The notes: generated from the sequence alone by a model not told the origin. A stretch of DNA of 43,718 nucleotides from Pseudomonadota bacterium (GCA_015493505.1 WGDA01000139.1:1-43718), one strand, 5' to 3'. Counted from the first letter of the stretch, positions 1 to 7,662 are shown. Made by a program: numbers and translations.

Positions 1-221
1 CCTTTGAGGGAGGCTCTGTTTTTGGAGACGCGGTCACCTCCGAGTACAAAATCAATTACGTCCGTCCCGCCATCGGTCACACGTTAATTGCCCGTGCATC
101 CACGCTATCCTCCGGCAAACGTCAAGCCGTTTGCGTGTGCAAAGTCTTTACCGTCACCGAAAAGGGTGAAACCCTCATCGCCATCGCCCAGGGAACCATC
201 AATAGAATCGAAAAGACCTGA
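1..221 (+). CDS. PaaI-like hotdog thioesterase, C-terminal part (5' end outside window)
   Basis: An open frame enters from the left edge (first full codon at base 3) and stops at 219-221, giving 73 visible residues. The pattern of a beta strand with YKINYVRPA, then an ARAS strand, then KVFTVTEKG and IAIAQGT, is typical of the second half of the PaaI/YigI hotdog-fold acyl-CoA thioesterases, which hydrolyse small acyl- or aryl-CoA thioesters in the cytoplasm. The N-terminal half with the catalytic Asp/Asn is not in the window, so substrate and activity cannot be judged. A perfect terminator stem overlaps its stop codon, so this is the last gene of its transcript and is not part of the protease/kinase operon that follows. 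Confidence 0.75.
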   Translation, partial: FEGGSVFGDAVTSEYKINYVRPAIGHTLIARASTLSSGKRQAVCVCKVFTVTEKGETLIAIAQGTINRIEKT

Positions 222-244
222 CCACGAAGGGGTCAGGTCTTTAT
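212..244 (+). terminator. Rho-independent terminator of the thioesterase gene
   Basis: A perfect 10-bp stem, AGACCTGACC (214-223) and GGTCAGGTCT (231-240), encloses a 7-nt loop; flanking A/T pairs can lengthen it and TTTATTT follows. The left arm contains the TGA stop codon (219-221), so the hairpin begins inside the coding region. Confidence 0.85.
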
Positions 245-473
245 TTGACCTCTTTTTTCCGGAGGGAGCTTCTTCTCGGTTACACTCCTACAACAGAATA
301 CCCCCCAAGATATTTTCATCCGACAGTTACCACAGTGAACAGGCAGATGGGGAAATATACTGAAAAGCTACGTTTGCTCAGATGGATAAAAATCACAAAA
401 CAAGCCATTAGTAAACCGAAAAGGAGGGAAGAGAGACAAAACCAATCGCGGATTTTTGGCCAAACAATGTTTC

Positions 474-502
474 TTGACAGGCACACCGAATAAAGATAAA
501 TT
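474..502 (+). promoter_or_regulatory. Candidate sigma-70-type promoter P1 of the protease/kinase operon
   Basis: A perfect -35 TTGACA (474-479) is followed after 17 bp by TAAATT (497-502, 4 of 6 matches). Transcription would start near 509, giving a leader of roughly 90 nt before the protease gene. Confidence 0.5.
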
Positions 503-507
503 AACTC

Positions 508-536
508 TTGCAATCAGCAAGCGTGGCATCTATAAA
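508..536 (+). promoter_or_regulatory. Candidate sigma-70-type promoter P2 of the protease/kinase operon
   Basis: TTGCAA (508-513) and TATAAA (531-536, 5 of 6 matches) are separated by exactly 17 bp. It lies in tandem just downstream of P1; either or both could serve the operon. Confidence 0.45.
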
Positions 537-595
537 AAAGTAGGAAAGCAATAGAGGGAAGAAGGAAGCAAAAAATTTTCAAAGGGAGGGGTAAG

Positions 596-2299
596 ATGGT
601 ATTACGAGAGGAACATCCGCATCGGAAATCCATGAAACGTCTGGCAGAATTCATCACAGTTCTGGTCCTGGTGTTCACGTTGTTTTCCGCCACGGTTCAC
701 GCGAATGAACCGGCCGAAATGATGTTGCTCCGGGTCAAACCCGCGGTGGTCTTTATTGGGTCGGTCGTCAAAGGAATCGTAAAGATCAACACGAAGAGCG
801 GGCCCAAAATATTCAACGATATGGGGATTGGCTCTTCCGGGTCGGGTTTTATCATCAATCCCAATGGCTACATCTGCACGAACGGGCACGTGGTCCAGTA
901 CTATTACGAGAAAAACGACAAACAACTGGAGCGAATGTTTCTCATGCAGGTCATTCAGAAACATTTTCTCCCGAAACTGATCAGTTCAGGTAAAATCTCG
1001 AACGACCCCGCAAGCATCAAAAAGGCCATGTTGCAGTTGTACGCAATCCTGAAACCCAAAACCGTGGTGGAGATCAAGAAAAACCTGTTCGTCTATCTCT
1101 CCAACAAGAAAAGATATCCGGCGGAGGTCAAGGATTACAGCCCCCCCATGGGCCAATACCCGGGCAAAATCGATATTCCCGGTTTCCAGTATGAATCGGA
1201 AACCGGAAAGGATATCGCGATCATAAAAATAGAGGCCAAGGACTTGCCCACTGTTGCCCTGGGAGATTCCAGCACGGTGCAACTGGGTGAAACTATCTAC
1301 GCGGCTGGGTACCCGGGAGTAGTTTTTCAGCATTTACTGCTGCAGAAAAGCCTGGCAAACCTTCTGGACTGCACCGTGACCGTCGGGCACATCTCCGGGA
1401 AAAAACTCTCGGCCACCGGGGCGTCGCTCATCCAGACGGACACACCTATCACCCATGGAAACAGCGGGGGCCCCGATTTCAACACGAAGGGGGAGGTCAT
1501 CGGTATGTCCACCCTCGCCAGCGTGCAAAAAACCGCCTCGGGATACCAGCAGATTCAGGGTTTCAACTTCCTGGTTCCCATTAACACCGTTAAAGAGTTC
1601 ATCGCCCGGGCCGGGATCAAGACAGGGGTGCAAAGCCTCTTCAACAAGCTGTGGGTGCAAGCCCTGGAGGCGTATCGGAAACAAGACTGCCAGGGGGCGA
1701 TGAAGTATTGCGACGCCGTCCTGAAGCTTATGCCGGGTCAGCCGGATGTCCTGAAACTGCAGCGTTTGACACAGGAAAAAATCACAAAGGGAGAATGCCC
1801 CGTTCCCATGAAGAAGATTATCCTCTATGTGGCGATTGGCGTCATTATCCTGATTATCCTGATCGTCATCTTCATCCTGATGCGTCGGAAGGGGCGTCAG
1901 GAAGAACCCCTCATGGCAGAAGCGGCCCCCGCCAGTCAGGTCGAAGAGGCCACGGTCATCGAAAAACCGGCTGAAATACCTGCCACCCTCGGGTTTCTCA
2001 TCGGAAAAGAAGGCCCCCTGTCTGGAAAAACCTTTGAAATTTCCAAAGAGGGGCTCAAGATCGGGCGGGATCCCGCCAAATGCGATATCGTGATCGAAAA
2101 CCCGCACGTCTCCAGGGAGCACGCCTGGGTGGGAGAGGAAAACGGCCAGAAGATGGTAAAAGACCTCGCTTCGGCCAACGGAACCTTTTTAAACACCCTC
2201 TCCCATCAGATCAAGGCGGAAACCTTGAGCCCGGGAGATATCATTATTATTGGAAAAGGAAAGATGGCCAGCTTCGTCTACAAGAAAACGCGTGAATAA
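596..2299 (+). CDS. HtrA/DegP-like periplasmic serine protease fused to a cytoplasmic FHA domain
   Basis: Encodes 567 residues. After an N-terminal hydrophobic signal segment (about 16-36, ending near VHA) comes a trypsin-like domain with the whole catalytic triad visible: His98 in TNGHVV, Asp206 in GKDIAII and Ser290 in HGNSGGP. There is a long insertion between His and Asp (about 104-195) and no PDZ domain. Residues about 350-400 resemble a TPR helix pair, 407-429 form a strong membrane helix followed by RRKGR, and 466-563 form an FHA domain with IGRD, SREH and NGT. By the positive-inside rule the protease should be periplasmic and the FHA domain cytoplasmic, where it could bind phospho-Thr made by the kinase encoded next. 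The ATG at 596 follows AAAGGGAGGGG (581-591); a second ATG at 632 (residue 13) would also keep the signal peptide. Protease substrate unknown. Confidence 0.88.
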   Translation: MVLREEHPHRKSMKRLAEFITVLVLVFTLFSATVHANEPAEMMLLRVKPAVVFIGSVVKGIVKINTKSGPKIFNDMGIGSSGSGFIINPNGYICTNGHVVQYYYEKNDKQLERMFLMQVIQKHFLPKLISSGKISNDPASIKKAMLQLYAILKPKTVVEIKKNLFVYLSNKKRYPAEVKDYSPPMGQYPGKIDIPGFQYESETGKDIAIIKIEAKDLPTVALGDSSTVQLGETIYAAGYPGVVFQHLLLQKSLANLLDCTVTVGHISGKKLSATGASLIQTDTPITHGNSGGPDFNTKGEVIGMSTLASVQKTASGYQQIQGFNFLVPINTVKEFIARAGIKTGVQSLFNKLWVQALEAYRKQDCQGAMKYCDAVLKLMPGQPDVLKLQRLTQEKITKGECPVPMKKIILYVAIGVIILIILIVIFILMRRKGRQEEPLMAEAAPASQVEEATVIEKPAEIPATLGFLIGKEGPLSGKTFEISKEGLKIGRDPAKCDIVIENPHVSREHAWVGEENGQKMVKDLASANGTFLNTLSHQIKAETLSPGDIIIIGKGKMASFVYKKTRE

Positions 2300-2332
2300 G
2301 GGCACCTTGTCGATGTTATGTGAAAACGGGTG

Positions 2333-4003
2333 ATGTCTCTTTTAGGCACTGTTATAGGTGACTACAAGATCCTTCGGAAGATCGGTTCCGGGGGAATGGG
2401 GGTGGTATATCAGGGGGTTCATGTTCGTCTGGATCAGCCCGTCGCCATCAAGGACCTGGCTCCCGAGCTGGCCTCCGACCCTGAAATGCGACAGCGGTTC
2501 ATCCGTGAAGCCCGAATCCAGGCGCAACTGAACCATCCGAATGTGGTCAACGTTCATAACCTCCTCGAACATGAGGGGCGCCTGCTTCTCGTGATGGAGT
2601 TCGTGGAGGGGGAAACCCTCGACAAACTTATCCAGGAGAGGGGCGCCCTTCCGTATGACAAGGCGATTGGCATTTCCCGACAGGTTCTCGACGCCCTGTC
2701 GTTCATGCACGCCAAGGGGGTCATCCACCGGGACCTGAAGCCCGGGAATATCATGCTTGCCGAAGGGAACCGGGTCAAGGTTACCGATTTCGGCATCGCA
2801 AAGGCAACCCGGGAAAAGGGTCAAACCCGGGCCGGCGTAAGGCTTGGTACCCTCTGGTACATGTCCCCGGAACAGATCAAAGGAAACTCCGTGGACGCCC
2901 GAAGCGATCTTTACGCCATGGGGGTCACCCTGTTTCAGATGGTCACAGGCAAGCTGCCGTTTTTTGGAAATTCTGATTTTGAAATCATGAAGGCCCACAC
3001 GGAAGTGGCCCCGCCCGACCCCAAGAAAATCAAGAAGGACATTCCCAAACCGCTTTCAGGCATCATCCTGAAGCTTCTCGAAAAAAACCCCGATCAGCGT
3101 TTTCAGACGGCGGACGAGGTGTTGAACGCGCTAAAAGGTATCCAGCCGTTCGCCAAAGTGCAAGAGACCCCGCTTAAAGCCGGCAAGGCCAAAACAGGCT
3201 TGAGCTTTCCGAAAGAGCTCACCTTCTCTGACAAGGCCCCTCCCCGCTGGATCTGGATTCTCATCGCCGCGTTACTGGTTGTGGCAGGCGGAATTGTCCT
3301 GACTTACTGGCTTCTCAACAGAAAATCATCCATTATCCCTGTGGTACAAAAACCGACAATCGAAAGGAGTGTGACTGCCACATCGAATCCTCCCACCTCC
3401 CCACAGAAAACGGTTCAGGGAGAAGAAAAGACTCCATCCGGCGGTGAAGGCGAAGAGAATGTTGCACCAATCCTCGAAGAAATTGAGCATGAAAAGGGGC
3501 CCTCTAAACCCGAAAAAGCGGAGAACACGAAATCCGCCCCCCATGAAAACGAAAAGGGGCTTGAAAACGCCCCTGAAAAGAACGTGGCGCAACCCAGCTC
3601 ATCCACCAGGGGAACTGTAGCTGAAATGAGCCCTTCGGGGAGACTGAAGCACCCCTCTTCGCCGTCATCAAAAAGCGCCGGAATACAGAAAAAAAAACCC
3701 TCCACTACCCATCATAAAAGACATCCAAAAAAGACAGTGGTGGAGATGTCGCCATCAGGCAGCACTGTAAGGGGGGAGAAACGGCACGTTGCCGCATCCC
3801 ACCCTGGGACGAAGGCCCAGAAGAAAACCAATCAAAAAAAAGAGGAAAAGATTTATATCAACAAGCGGCTGGGGTACTTTTTCAAATCACTCAAAAAATC
3901 CCTCAAAAACTTGGAACATTCCAAACCTAAAGGGCAATCGACTTCCAGCCATTCTTCGAACCAGGAGGGAGAGAGTGATCTCGATGAAACTTTTAGAAAC
4001 TAA
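2333..4003 (+). CDS. Membrane-anchored PknB-type Ser/Thr protein kinase with Lys-rich external tail
   Basis: Encodes 556 residues from the ATG at 2333; a GTG one codon earlier (2330) is also possible, and residue numbers here count from it. The kinase domain (about 10-270) has the glycine loop GSGGMGVVY (19-27), Lys41 in VAIKD, HRDLKPGN (133-140, catalytic Asp135), DFG (153-155) and SPEQ in place of APE. It should therefore be an active Hanks-type kinase phosphorylating Ser/Thr. A membrane helix lies at about 307-328. The remaining 230 residues lack PASTA repeats; they are rich in Lys, Ser, Pro and Glu and carry two copies of VEMSPSG or VAEMSPSG. This tail would sit in the periplasm and may bind an anionic polymer or an envelope partner, which is inference. 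It follows the protease gene by about 30 nt and precedes FHA and phosphatase genes, as one operon. Confidence 0.9.
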   Translation: MSLLGTVIGDYKILRKIGSGGMGVVYQGVHVRLDQPVAIKDLAPELASDPEMRQRFIREARIQAQLNHPNVVNVHNLLEHEGRLLLVMEFVEGETLDKLIQERGALPYDKAIGISRQVLDALSFMHAKGVIHRDLKPGNIMLAEGNRVKVTDFGIAKATREKGQTRAGVRLGTLWYMSPEQIKGNSVDARSDLYAMGVTLFQMVTGKLPFFGNSDFEIMKAHTEVAPPDPKKIKKDIPKPLSGIILKLLEKNPDQRFQTADEVLNALKGIQPFAKVQETPLKAGKAKTGLSFPKELTFSDKAPPRWIWILIAALLVVAGGIVLTYWLLNRKSSIIPVVQKPTIERSVTATSNPPTSPQKTVQGEEKTPSGGEGEENVAPILEEIEHEKGPSKPEKAENTKSAPHENEKGLENAPEKNVAQPSSSTRGTVAEMSPSGRLKHPSSPSSKSAGIQKKKPSTTHHKRHPKKTVVEMSPSGSTVRGEKRHVAASHPGTKAQKKTNQKKEEKIYINKRLGYFFKSLKKSLKNLEHSKPKGQSTSSHSSNQEGESDLDETFRN

Positions 4004-4025
4004 AAAAATGAACAGGGGGTAAGGC

Positions 4026-4526
4026 ATGATTTGTCCATACTGTGGAGCCACGTTACCGGATGGGTCCAAAACCTGCCGTGATTGCGGAAAACCCTTGCGT
4101 CCCGCTGGCTCGGCTAAGACAGAGATCGTCGCGGAAAACCTTTCAAACGCGGGCACAACCTCCGTCTTTCCGGAAGAGACCCTTGAAAAAACCCAGATTC
4201 TCTCTGAAGGGCTGGAACCCGTGGGCCCCTTCCTTGGCTGGCTTGTGATAATGGAAGGCCCCGACCAGTGGAAAGAATTTCACATCCCGGCGGATCCGGG
4301 GCAGCTTCTCGTGGGTCGGGGCGAAGCTGCCGACATCAGACTAAACGACGATACCCTTTCCAGAATTCACATCAGCATTCGAAAAAAGGACGAGGAATTT
4401 TACCTGACCGACCTGGACTCCGATTCGGGCACCCGGGTCAACGGCAAACCTGTCGAACGCGTTAAGCTGCAGGACGGGGATCGCATCCAGATTGGAAATA
4501 CCACCATCGCTTTCAAAATCCTGTAG
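4026..4526 (+). CDS. Zinc-ribbon plus FHA domain protein
   Basis: Encodes 166 residues. The first 26 contain CPYCG and CRDCG, a four-Cys zinc ribbon of the double-zinc-ribbon type, followed by a linker rich in Thr/Glu (about 30-70; its EKTQ and EETLEKT stretches could hold phosphorylation sites). Residues about 75-166 form an FHA domain: VGRG, LSRIHISI and a DSGTRVNG turn. No signal peptide or membrane helix is seen, so it should be cytoplasmic. FHA domains bind phosphothreonine; the position between kinase and phosphatase makes it a likely substrate or adaptor of this kinase, similar in principle to GarA or Fha-type readers. The ATG at 4026 follows AGGGGG (4014-4019). The molecular output is unknown. 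Confidence 0.85.
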   Translation: MICPYCGATLPDGSKTCRDCGKPLRPAGSAKTEIVAENLSNAGTTSVFPEETLEKTQILSEGLEPVGPFLGWLVIMEGPDQWKEFHIPADPGQLLVGRGEAADIRLNDDTLSRIHISIRKKDEEFYLTDLDSDSGTRVNGKPVERVKLQDGDRIQIGNTTIAFKIL

Positions 4527-4541
4527 CAGGCCCCGCCGGAC

Positions 4542-5501
4542 ATGAAAAACCGGATTCAGGCATTTTCCCTGACTGACGTTGGACGAACCAGGAAGAACAA
4601 TCAGGATGCCTGCGCGGTTTTTATCAGGGGAGAACGCCTCCTCATGGTTGTGGCTGATGGGGTCGGGGGTAACAAGTGCGGGGAAATCGCCAGCCGGCTG
4701 GCGGTGGAAACGCTGAAAAGCGCGTTCGAAGGGTCTGCTCCAGATTCCCCTCGGTCATTTCTCGTCCAGGCGACGGAAGAAGCCAACCAGCGCATCCGCG
4801 CCTACGTGGGCACGCATCCGGAATGCCGGGGCATGGCCACCACCCTGGTTGCCGCCCTGATTCAATACCCCGCCCTTCACCTCATTCACGCGGGAGACAG
4901 CCGCGCTTATCTCCTTCGGAGAGGGTTATTGAAGAAGGCCACCGAGGACCACACGCTCGTTCGGAAGATGGTAAAGGAAGGGCTGTTGACCCCGGAGGAA
5001 GCGAAACGGCATCCGAAACGCCACGTAATTGTCAACGCCCTTGGGATATCAGACACCCAACCATACGATTACACCTGTTACGACCTGGAGCCGGGAGACC
5101 AGGTGCTACTCTGTTCCGACGGGTTATATGATGAGTTACCTGACGAAAAAATACGGGATATCCTGCTCAAACACGAGCCGAAAACCGCTGTCCGGGCGCT
5201 GGTCGATGAAGCCAATGCCTCGGGAGGTCATGACAACATTTCCATTACCCTGGCGGTAGTGGAAAGCGCCGGACTCACGGACACGAAACGCCTGGAACCG
5301 CTTTCCACACCGGATACCCAAAGAAACCGGGGTATGAGGTGGCTGGCAGTCGCGCTCATCCTGTGCGCCATGGCGTTGGGGGCGTGGATTTTCTCGCGTA
5401 CCCCTGTGGGCCACCGGGCCCGGAAAACCCTCACTTCACTGTTCAGGGGTACCCCTTCCGCGGAAAAAGCATCCCCCAAAAAATATGGCTCAACCCCCTG
5501 A
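4542..5501 (+). CDS. PP2C-family (PPM) protein phosphatase with C-terminal membrane anchor
   Basis: Encodes 319 residues. PPM motifs are all present: GRTRKNNQD (Asp22), VVADGVGG (Asp39), GMATT, AGDSRAYL, SDGLYD (192-197) and GHDNIS (229-234); the metal-binding aspartates are conserved, so activity as a Mn/Mg-dependent Ser/Thr phosphatase is expected. Unlike the usual stand-alone 240-residue form it carries a C-terminal membrane helix (about 266-284) and a short basic tail, which would hold the catalytic domain on the cytoplasmic face beside the membrane kinase encoded upstream. It starts 15 nt after the FHA gene with only a weak ribosome site, suggesting translational coupling. It is the last gene before a terminator and probably reverses the action of the kinase. 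Confidence 0.9.
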   Translation: MKNRIQAFSLTDVGRTRKNNQDACAVFIRGERLLMVVADGVGGNKCGEIASRLAVETLKSAFEGSAPDSPRSFLVQATEEANQRIRAYVGTHPECRGMATTLVAALIQYPALHLIHAGDSRAYLLRRGLLKKATEDHTLVRKMVKEGLLTPEEAKRHPKRHVIVNALGISDTQPYDYTCYDLEPGDQVLLCSDGLYDELPDEKIRDILLKHEPKTAVRALVDEANASGGHDNISITLAVVESAGLTDTKRLEPLSTPDTQRNRGMRWLAVALILCAMALGAWIFSRTPVGHRARKTLTSLFRGTPSAEKASPKKYGSTP

Positions 5502-5560
5502 CCTTCCTTTCGCGCCGATTGAATTTTCACACCATCTCTGTTAGATAGGGTTCAAACTCA

Positions 5561-5607
5561 AAGGAGGAAGCCAGGCTAAACATCTGACTGTTTGGCCTTT
5601 TTGATAT
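5561..5607 (+). promoter_or_regulatory. Shine-Dalgarno split from its start codon by a terminator-like hairpin
   Basis: A strong AAGGAGG (5561-5567) lies 41 nt before the ATG of the PP-loop gene, too far for normal use. The hairpin at 5573-5598 lies between them; if it folds in the mRNA the remaining unpaired spacing is about 14 nt. No nearer ribosome site is visible, and an in-frame stop at 5602-5604 excludes an earlier start. Confidence 0.5.
5573..5603 (+). terminator. Rho-independent terminator/attenuator after the phosphatase gene
   Basis: A 10-bp stem with one G-U pair, AGGCTAAACA (5573-5582) and TGTTTGGCCT (5589-5598), has a 6-nt loop and is followed by TTTT. It ends only a few bases before the next start codon, so it either ends the kinase operon or attenuates transcription into the next gene. 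Confidence 0.75.
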
Positions 5608-6624
5608 ATGATGGAAACAATCAAAGCTGTCTGCCTGTTTTCAGGGGGACTCGACAGTATTCTCGTGATCAAGATATTGGAATCACAAGGGATTGACGTC
5701 AAGGCCGTGATGTTTGTATCGCCCTTTTTCGAAGACAGGTCTCTCGGCAGCCCTGCCACCCTCATTGAAACTGCCTGGAAAAAGTGGCAGATCACCCTCG
5801 AGGTGGTTGACCTTACAGAGCCCTATTTTCCCATGCTGAAATCCCCGCCTCATGGATACGGGAAAAACCTCAATCCCTGTATCGACTGCAAGATCTTGAT
5901 GCTCAAAAAGGCAAAGAAGCTAATGGAAAAGACGGGGGCGCGGTTTATCGCAACCGGAGAAGTCATCGGCCAGCGCCCCATGTCTCAGCGGCGAGACACC
6001 ATGCGCATCATCGAAAGAGACTCTGGACTGGAGGGACTGCTCCTGCGCCCCCTTTCGGCAAAGCTCCTGCCAGAAACCATCCCGGAAAGGGAGGGATGGG
6101 TCGATCGGGAGTCTCTCTACGACATTTCGGGAAGAAGCCGCGCGCGGCAGATGGCGCTGGCGGAAAAATTCCAGATCAGGGAGTATCCCTCTCCCGCCGG
6201 AGGGTGTATCCTGACAGATCCCGTGATTTCCAAAAGGATTGAATATATGTTAAAAGAGCAGGTTGAAATACAGGCGGACGATATCGCGTTATGCAGGGTG
6301 GGGAGGCATTTTGTCTGGGATGACGGCACACACCTGATCGTCGCGAGAAACCAGGCTGAAAACGCGCGCCTAACTTCTCTCGCTCCCCGTGGGCAAACGC
6401 TTTTAAAGGTCAGGCACTTCCCAGGGCCGTTGGGCCTTTTTTCCAGCCGTGGCCCGGATTCCGCCAAACTTCTGACTGCCGCGGAAATCGTTTGCCGATA
6501 CAGCAAAGCGCGCCACGAAAATTCCGTGGAAGTTCAGGCGACTGAGGTAAAAAGCGGGCGTGAAAGAATACTGACCGTCACCCCCCGCTGGGAGCTGAAT
6601 GGCATTGGATGCAGTCACCTATAA
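5608..6624 (+). CDS. PP-loop ATPase, MnmA/ThiI-like putative tRNA thiolation protein
   Basis: Encodes 338 residues. An N-terminal ATP-pyrophosphatase loop SGGLDS (12-17) is followed by NPCIDCK (90-95), a GEVIGQRPMSQ segment and AGGCILTDP (197-205). This layout is that of bacterial PP-loop proteins often annotated as tRNA 2-thiouridine or 4-thiouridine enzymes, whose C-terminal part resembles the NFACT-R/DUF814 fold. By family knowledge it should adenylate a tRNA base and transfer sulphur with the help of its cysteines; Cys91, Cys94 and Cys200 are candidates. It is neither canonical MnmA nor full ThiI (no THUMP domain seen), so the exact target base is uncertain. The double ATG (5608, 5611) follows the terminator hairpin described above. 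The next gene begins 16 nt later. Confidence 0.75.
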   Translation: MMETIKAVCLFSGGLDSILVIKILESQGIDVKAVMFVSPFFEDRSLGSPATLIETAWKKWQITLEVVDLTEPYFPMLKSPPHGYGKNLNPCIDCKILMLKKAKKLMEKTGARFIATGEVIGQRPMSQRRDTMRIIERDSGLEGLLLRPLSAKLLPETIPEREGWVDRESLYDISGRSRARQMALAEKFQIREYPSPAGGCILTDPVISKRIEYMLKEQVEIQADDIALCRVGRHFVWDDGTHLIVARNQAENARLTSLAPRGQTLLKVRHFPGPLGLFSSRGPDSAKLLTAAEIVCRYSKARHENSVEVQATEVKSGRERILTVTPRWELNGIGCSHL

Positions 6625-6640
6625 CCGAACAGGAGAAACC

Positions 6641-7480
6641 ATGCTGAGAATCGCTGGGATTCAGTTGGGGTGCAAAAAGGACAAGGAATACAACCTCAAA
6701 CGCGCGCTGAAGCTCCTTCGGTTTGCCGCGTCGAAAGAAGTCCGCATCGTCTGCCTTCCCCAACTCTTCAATACCCACTGGTTTCCCGCCGAGATCAACC
6801 CCGACCATTTTGAGCTGGCAGAGGATGAAAACGGACCGACCTTGACGGCGTTGAGGGAAATCGCCCAAAAGGAGAACCTGGTGCTTGTTTGCCCCATCTT
6901 TGAAAAAACCGAAGACGGGCACCACTACAACACGGCTTTCGTGATTGACGCGGACGGCGCGATTGCCGGAAAATACCGCAAGGTGCATGTCCCGCAATTT
7001 CCCCTCTGGGAAGAACGCACCTATTTCGAAACGGGAGACCTCGGCTTTCCCGTGATAGAGACGCGATACGCCAGGCTGGGGATCCTGATCTGCTGGGACA
7101 ATCTCTTCCCGGAAGCGGCGCGCATCCTTGGCCTGGGGGGCGCTGAAATCCTCTTTTCCCCCACGGCCAACGCCTTTCTTTCCCACCACAAATGGAAAAC
7201 CATGATCATGTCGCACGCCATCTCAAACGGATATTACGCCTTTCGGGTCAACCGCGTTGGTGGGGAAGCCAAACAGTCTTTTTACGGCATGAGCTTCTGC
7301 GTCGGCCCCACTGGCCAGCTTTTGGGTGAAGAAAGCGGGAAGACTGAAGGGCTCATCATCGCGGAAATCAATCTGAAAGAGGTATCAAGCGCGCGGAACC
7401 AGTGGCCGGTCCTGCGAGACCGACACCCTGAACTGTATCATCAACTGACCGAAACCTCAGAAATAAAGGGAGACGCCTGA
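6641..7480 (+). CDS. Nitrilase-superfamily carbon-nitrogen hydrolase with altered catalytic Glu
   Basis: Encodes 279 residues from the ATG at 6641, chosen because AGGAGA (6631-6636) precedes it and the family begins with an IAGIQL-like strand; an upstream ATG at 6599 would overlap the previous gene. The nitrilase fold is clear along the whole length: KYRKVHVP (Lys114), ILICWDNLFPE (Cys151) and EERTYFETGD. It most resembles N-carbamoylputrescine amidase and omega-amidase-type members. The position of the first catalytic Glu, normally in LPELF, reads LPQLF: Gln41 (codon CAA). Lys and Cys of the E-K-C triad remain. Either the protein has reduced or different activity, or this subgroup uses another acid. 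Its stop overlaps the next ATG by one base. Confidence 0.82.
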   Translation: MLRIAGIQLGCKKDKEYNLKRALKLLRFAASKEVRIVCLPQLFNTHWFPAEINPDHFELAEDENGPTLTALREIAQKENLVLVCPIFEKTEDGHHYNTAFVIDADGAIAGKYRKVHVPQFPLWEERTYFETGDLGFPVIETRYARLGILICWDNLFPEAARILGLGGAEILFSPTANAFLSHHKWKTMIMSHAISNGYYAFRVNRVGGEAKQSFYGMSFCVGPTGQLLGEESGKTEGLIIAEINLKEVSSARNQWPVLRDRHPELYHQLTETSEIKGDA

Positions 7481-7662
7481 TGGCTGGATCAGGAAAAACC
7501 TACTGCTCGGTATGCGCCTGGAGAAAAACGTGCCAGAAAAAATTCACCATGAAGGACAGGATCTGCCCGGATTACACGCGAGATCTCACCCTCCCTCTCC
7601 CGGAAGAGGAGCTGAAAAAGGAACCACAGAGACATGAAGGAACAGATACGCGCATCCATTGA
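7480..7662 (+). CDS. Small Cys-rich conserved protein of unknown function
   Basis: Encodes 60 residues. The first half holds CSVCAWRKTCQKKF and CPDYTRD: four cysteines spaced C-x2-C-x5-C-x9-C, suggesting a metal site. The tail is acidic and polar. The ATG overlaps the stop of the nitrilase gene (TGATG) and the 3' end overlaps argS by 29 nt, so it is translated as part of the operon. I recall similar mini-proteins beside argS in Deltaproteobacteria, but this is memory and not a search. Function is unknown; a zinc or iron-sulphur binding role is a guess from the cysteines only. Confidence 0.65.
   Translation: MAGSGKTYCSVCAWRKTCQKKFTMKDRICPDYTRDLTLPLPEEELKKEPQRHEGTDTRIH

Larger units (their letters stand above)
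245..595 (+). other. Intergenic region upstream of the protease/kinase operon
   Basis: About 350 bases with no convincing gene. Short open frames here lack a good ribosome site and recognisable sequence. The distal half is A-rich and holds the candidate promoters listed separately. I see no repeat, tRNA or riboswitch-like fold. Confidence 0.6.

Noticed and set aside
88-513. Short open frames between the thioesterase and the protease gene
   Set aside because: They overlap the thioesterase end or its terminator, have no ribosome site and show no recognisable sequence.
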